Of a stretch of 9,451 nt of DNA, positions 6,475 to 9,451 are shown one piece after another. The notes under the pieces are model-generated. The model made no database searches. It was not told the DNA's origin and saw nothing but the letters and a program-made list of their open reading frames with translations. Position 1 is the stretch's first letter. Each line of letters opens with the position of its first letter. The translations under genes were made by a program, and so were the position numbers. The stretch is taken from assembly GCA_913052655.1 (NCBI GenBank), contig CAJXFN010000051.1, positions 1-9,451 on the forward strand, written 5' to 3'. The stretch comes from an uncultured Flavobacteriales bacterium (GTDB taxonomy: Bacteria; Bacteroidota; Bacteroidia; Flavobacteriales; BACL11).

Positions 6475-7607
6475 TGAAAAAAAGAGTATTTTTAGATAAT
6501 GCAGCTACTACACCTATTGCTCCTGAAATCATTGAGTTAATTAGCGATATGATGAAAACTCATTTTGCAAATCCATCCTCTATACATTCTTATGGAAGAG
6601 AGTCTAAAATAGTTGTAGAAAATGCTAGAAAAACAATAGCTAACTTATTAAATACCTCACCGGGAAGTATTTTTTTTACATCTGGAGGAACTGAAGCTGA
6701 CAATATGGCAATTAAGTGTGCCATACAAGATCATAAGATTAAACATGCAATTACATCTAAGTTATCTCATCACGCTGTTTTGTATCCCCTAGAAGATTTA
6801 GCATCTGAAAACAAAATAAAACTCTCATATATTGATATAGATAAAAATGGAGTAATCTCTCTTTCTCATTTAGAGAAGTTATTATTAAATAATGAAAGAA
6901 CATTTGTATCTATCATGCATGCAAATAATGAAATTGGAACTATTCAACCACTAAAAGATATAGGTGATATTTGTAAGCAATATAATGCTATATTCCATTC
7001 GGACACAGTTCAAACTATGGCTCATTACTCATTTGATATGCAAGAACTTAATGTTGATTTTATGGCTGCTTCTGCTCATAAATTTCATGGCCCAAAAGGA
7101 ATTGGATTTGTTTATATATCTGAAGATATTCAAATTAATCCACTACTAAGAGGGGGTGGGCAAGAACGTAATATGAGAGCTGGTACTGAAAATATTTATG
7201 GTATTGCAGCTATGGCTAAAGCTATGGAAATGGCTTATGAAAATCTAGAGGAAGAAACTAACTATATTAAAGGCTTAAAAAAATATATGATCTATAAACT
7301 TAAATCAGAAATTGAAGATGTTCAGTTTTATGGTAAATGTACAGATCTTGAAGAAAGTTTATATACAGTATTAAGTTGCAATTTTCCTGAAAATAAAAAT
7401 TCTGAAATGTTGATGTTTAATTTAGATATTAAAGGAGTTGCTTGTAGCGGTGGATCCGCTTGTAGCTCAGGTAGTAGTAAAGGTTCTCATGTACTAACAG
7501 CGCTAGATCCAGAATCCTCAAGGCCTGGAGTAAGGTTTTCGTTTAGTAAATATAACACAAAAGAAGATATTGATTTCGCTATAGATCAACTAAAAGAATT
7601 AGTTTAA
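6474..7607 (+). CDS. Cysteine desulfurase, IscS/NifS-like (class V PLP aminotransferase fold)
   Basis: It removes sulfur from L-cysteine to give alanine and an enzyme persulfide for Fe-S clusters, tRNA thiolation or cofactor sulfur. The 377-residue protein has the class V PLP features: FLDNAATTP at the start, TSGGTEADN (69-77), His100 in the SHHAV motif stacking on PLP, NNEIGTIQP (151-159) and HSDTVQ with Asp177 and Gln180. It also has SAHKFHGPKG with PLP-binding Lys203, and RAGTEN (235-240). The mobile catalytic loop GVACSGGSACSSG places persulfide Cys330 in the group I position, with a second Cys324 nearby. It stops without the longer C-terminal tail that E. coli IscS uses to bind IscU, and no iscU, iscA or suf gene is adjacent, so a thiolation role is as likely as Fe-S assembly. 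Translation is probably coupled to glmM. The gene ends convergently on the NhaC gene. Confidence 0.92.
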   Translation: MKKRVFLDNAATTPIAPEIIELISDMMKTHFANPSSIHSYGRESKIVVENARKTIANLLNTSPGSIFFTSGGTEADNMAIKCAIQDHKIKHAITSKLSHHAVLYPLEDLASENKIKLSYIDIDKNGVISLSHLEKLLLNNERTFVSIMHANNEIGTIQPLKDIGDICKQYNAIFHSDTVQTMAHYSFDMQELNVDFMAASAHKFHGPKGIGFVYISEDIQINPLLRGGGQERNMRAGTENIYGIAAMAKAMEMAYENLEEETNYIKGLKKYMIYKLKSEIEDVQFYGKCTDLEESLYTVLSCNFPENKNSEMLMFNLDIKGVACSGGSACSSGSSKGSHVLTALDPESSRPGVRFSFSKYNTKEDIDFAIDQLKELV

Positions 7608-9028
7608 TTATTTATTTTCTTTACTTTTATTCCAAGGTAAGCGTAACCAATAGTCATCATAGGAGAAATTAGATTAAAGAAGCAGTAAGGAAGATAAGTA
7701 AAGGTAGCTACACCCAAGACAGCCGATTGTGTAGCTCCACAAGTATTCCAAGGAATAAGAACAGATGTAACTGTACCTGAATCTTCTAAGGTCCTACTTA
7801 AGTTTTCTGGTGCCAATCCTTTATCTTTGTAACTTTCTGCAAACATTCTACCCGGAACTACTATACTTAAATATTGATCAGATGCTGTTAGGTTAAAAAA
7901 GATACAGGTACCCGCTGTTGTTGTAACTAAATTTCCATTTGTTTTTGCCACATCCACAATTGGAGTAGACAAACGTCTTAAAAGACCTGTAACTTCCATT
8001 ATACCTCCAAAAATCATAGCACAAATAATTAACCAGATAGTATTTAACATTCCATACATACCACCTGATGATAATAATGAGTTTAGTTCTTTATTTGATG
8101 TTTCGATATTTATATCAGAACCCATTGAATTTATAACTCCTTCATATGCATTAAATATACTCATTTTGCTACTATCTGTTATTTCAAGTATAGTATTTGG
8201 CTGAAAGATAATAGCAAAAATACCACCAAGGAGAGTCCCTATCAATAATGATGGAATTGCAGGAACTTTCTTTACTATAAGAAAAATAACAACAACAGGA
8301 ACTAAAAATAACCAAGGAGTAATGTTAAATGAGGAAGATAATGCAGATAGTATTTCATCAATATTTTGAGATGAGTTAACTTCTGTTTGAAAACCTAATA
8401 TTAAAAAAATTACCAATGATATAGTAAAAGATGGAATTGTAGTATACATCATATATTTTATATGAGTAAACAAATCTGTTCCAGCCATAGCAGGCGCTAA
8501 ATTTGTAGTATCAGATAGGGGAGACATTTTATCTCCAAAATAGGCTCCAGATATAATTGCTCCACCAATAACACCTACATTTAGTCCTAATGCTTGTCCT
8601 ATTCCTAAAAGAGCAATACCAATAGTAGCAATAGTACTCCAAGAACTTCCAGTAGCTAAACTAACAATAGCAGTTATAATAGCACTTGCAAATAAAAAAA
8701 TCTCAGGGTTTAATATTTGTAATCCATAATAAATCATCGCTGGAACAATACCTGATATTAACCACGTACCCGACAATGAACCTATTAGTAACAATATAAT
8801 AATTGCTGGAGTAACGGATTTTATAGAACTTGAAACTCCATCAATTAACTTTTTCCAAATCACTCCGTATTTAATTCCAATAATACCCGCTACTGCAGCA
8901 GATAATAATAGCGATAATTGATTAGGCCCACCTAAGGAATTATCTCCATATAAATAAACATTTATGGAAAGAAGTATAATTAAAAATATTATTGGTAATA
9001 AAGCTATTATATAAGGGATTTTTTTCAT
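7604..9028 (-). CDS. NhaC-family transporter (Na+/H+ antiporter type, possibly an amino- or organic-acid transporter)
   Basis: A 474-residue inner-membrane protein with about 11-12 hydrophobic segments, starting MKKIPYIIALLPIIF. NhaC-family signatures are clear: ATGSSWSTIATIG (125-137), GAYFGDKMSPLSDTTNLAPA (161-180, with Asp166 and Asp173), the second-half NLTASDQYLSIVVPG (Asp384) and LEDSGTVTSVLIPWNTCG (from 414). The two related discontinuous motifs fit an inverted-repeat ion-transporter fold. Family members include Na+/H+ antiporters, the malate/lactate antiporter MleN and the predicted methionine transporter MetT, so substrate cannot be assigned from motifs alone. The ATG follows the TAG of the gamma-lyase-family gene with no gap (TAGATG), pointing to joint translation and a possible role in moving that enzyme's substrate or product. 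The stop overlaps the convergent desulfurase stop. Confidence 0.9.
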   Translation of the reverse strand: MKKIPYIIALLPIIFLIILLSINVYLYGDNSLGGPNQLSLLLSAAVAGIIGIKYGVIWKKLIDGVSSSIKSVTPAIIILLLIGSLSGTWLISGIVPAMIYYGLQILNPEIFLFASAIITAIVSLATGSSWSTIATIGIALLGIGQALGLNVGVIGGAIISGAYFGDKMSPLSDTTNLAPAMAGTDLFTHIKYMMYTTIPSFTISLVIFLILGFQTEVNSSQNIDEILSALSSSFNITPWLFLVPVVVIFLIVKKVPAIPSLLIGTLLGGIFAIIFQPNTILEITDSSKMSIFNAYEGVINSMGSDINIETSNKELNSLLSSGGMYGMLNTIWLIICAMIFGGIMEVTGLLRRLSTPIVDVAKTNGNLVTTTAGTCIFFNLTASDQYLSIVVPGRMFAESYKDKGLAPENLSRTLEDSGTVTSVLIPWNTCGATQSAVLGVATFTYLPYCFFNLISPMMTIGYAYLGIKVKKINN

Positions 9029-9451
9029 CTATAAGATCTCCACATTTTTCATGCATTTTATCATAGTAGAGTAGGTTCTTTCAATATCATTGTCTAAACC
9101 AATAGATATACGAACTAAACCATCAGATAACCCCATTTTCTCTCTTTCATCTTCAGGTATCTCAGAGGAAGTAGAAAGTCCAGGTGCAGAAAATAATGTT
9201 TTGTAAAAACCTAAACTTACAGCTAAGTAACCAAGATTAGAGTTCTGCATTTCTTCCATCAACTGGTTTGCTTTTTCCTTAGTTTTAGTATCTATTACTA
9301 ACATACCCCCAAAACCAAAACCATCATTCATTTGATGTTTCATTAACTCATGTTGTGGATGTTCTTCTAAGCCTGGATAGATTACTCTTAATCCATCTTT
9401 TTTAAACTTTTTAGACAAATACATTGCGTTCTCAGAATGTTTTTTCATTCT
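9029..9451 (-). CDS. Cys/Met-metabolism PLP enzyme (methionine gamma-lyase / cystathionine gamma-lyase family), C-terminal 140 residues; 5' part outside window
   Basis: This is the C-terminal domain of a trans-sulfuration-type PLP enzyme; family members cleave or replace gamma-substituents on methionine, cystathionine or O-acylhomoserine. The frame stays open to the window edge: the codon at 9451-9449 reads Arg, and the next residues (MKKHSENAMYLSKKF) align with the family's internal R-M-x-x-H-S-x-N-A segment, so the ATG at 9448 is an internal Met and not the start. Counting from that Met, YPGLEEHPQHEL is at 24-35, FGFGGMLVID at 44-53, SLGFYKTL at 78-85, and DGLVRISIGL (109-118) carries the substrate-carboxylate-binding Arg113. 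The PLP lysine lies upstream of the window. SLGFYKTL has Lys where classic gamma-lyases have Glu (SLGGFESL, SLGDAETL), so the exact reaction is uncertain. Its TAG abuts the NhaC ATG. Confidence 0.88.
   Translation of the reverse strand, partial: RMKKHSENAMYLSKKFKKDGLRVIYPGLEEHPQHELMKHQMNDGFGFGGMLVIDTKTKEKANQLMEEMQNSNLGYLAVSLGFYKTLFSAPGLSTSSEIPEDEREKMGLSDGLVRISIGLDNDIERTYSTMIKCMKNVEIL
9038..9041 (-). promoter_or_regulatory. Possible Shine-Dalgarno GGAG for the NhaC-family gene
   Basis: On the minus strand GGAG lies nine bases before the NhaC ATG, inside the last codons of the preceding gene (the GTG-GAG of its ending NVEIL). Strong Shine-Dalgarno sequences are often absent in Bacteroidetes, and here the bases are also fixed by coding, so the match may be chance; if used, it would help re-initiation across the TAGATG junction. 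Confidence 0.25.

Noticed and set aside
6964..7149. Open frame of 61 codons on the plus strand in another frame
   Set aside because: It overlaps the PLP-lysine region of the cysteine desulfurase, which is clearly the real coding frame.
9029..9448. A complete 139-residue small protein starting at the ATG at 9448
   Set aside because: The frame continues upstream to the window edge with Arg before the Met, and the sequence aligns with the internal part of a roughly 380-400 residue PLP enzyme, so it is a window-edge fragment.
4249..9451. A dedicated sulfur-metabolism gene cluster (ComA-like, cysteine desulfurase, gamma-lyase-family enzyme)
   Set aside because: The three genes belong to three separate transcription units interleaved with unrelated housekeeping genes, so common function is not supported by the layout.

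Overview
This window looks like ordinary, very compact core genome from an AT-rich Bacteroidetes bacterium, most likely a flavobacterium and possibly marine. The evidence is the strongly AT-rich, Lys/Asn/Ile-rich coding, nearly absent intergenic DNA, a multi-repeat DUF349 protein of the Bacteroidetes kind, a MTLIKSISGIRGTIGG-type phosphoglucosamine mutase, and TAnnTTTG promoter elements. No mobile element, CRISPR array, tRNA, rRNA or phage gene was seen. The longest non-coding stretch is 84 bp.

Layout. (1) Positions 5010 down to 1, minus strand: a tightly packed apparent operon in the order phosphosulfolactate synthase (ComA family), DUF368 membrane protein (putative polyprenyl-phosphate translocase), shikimate dehydrogenase (aroE), five-repeat DUF349 protein, then uvrB, which runs out of the window at position 1. 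The gaps are 4, 2, 22 and 0 bp. (2) Positions 5011-5094: a divergent intergenic region with a TAnnTTTG element facing each way. (3) Positions 5095-7607, plus strand: glmM and a cysteine desulfurase overlapping by one base (TAATG). (4) Positions 9451 down to 7604, minus strand: the C-terminal part of a Cys/Met-metabolism PLP enzyme (methionine gamma-lyase/cystathionine gamma-lyase family) cut by the window edge, followed with zero spacing by an NhaC-family transporter. This unit converges on the desulfurase, and the two stop codons share one TTAA palindrome.

Functionally the region mixes cell-envelope supply (GlmM for UDP-GlcNAc, DUF368 for lipid-carrier recycling), aromatic amino-acid synthesis (AroE), DNA repair (UvrB) and sulfur chemistry (ComA, cysteine desulfurase, the gamma-lyase-family enzyme). 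I see no clearly new multi-gene system. The points most worth a second look are the isolated ComA homologue with no coenzyme M genes, the gamma-lyase/NhaC pair, the regular 77-residue repeat protein, and the compact divergent promoter region with out-of-frame upstream ATGs on both sides.
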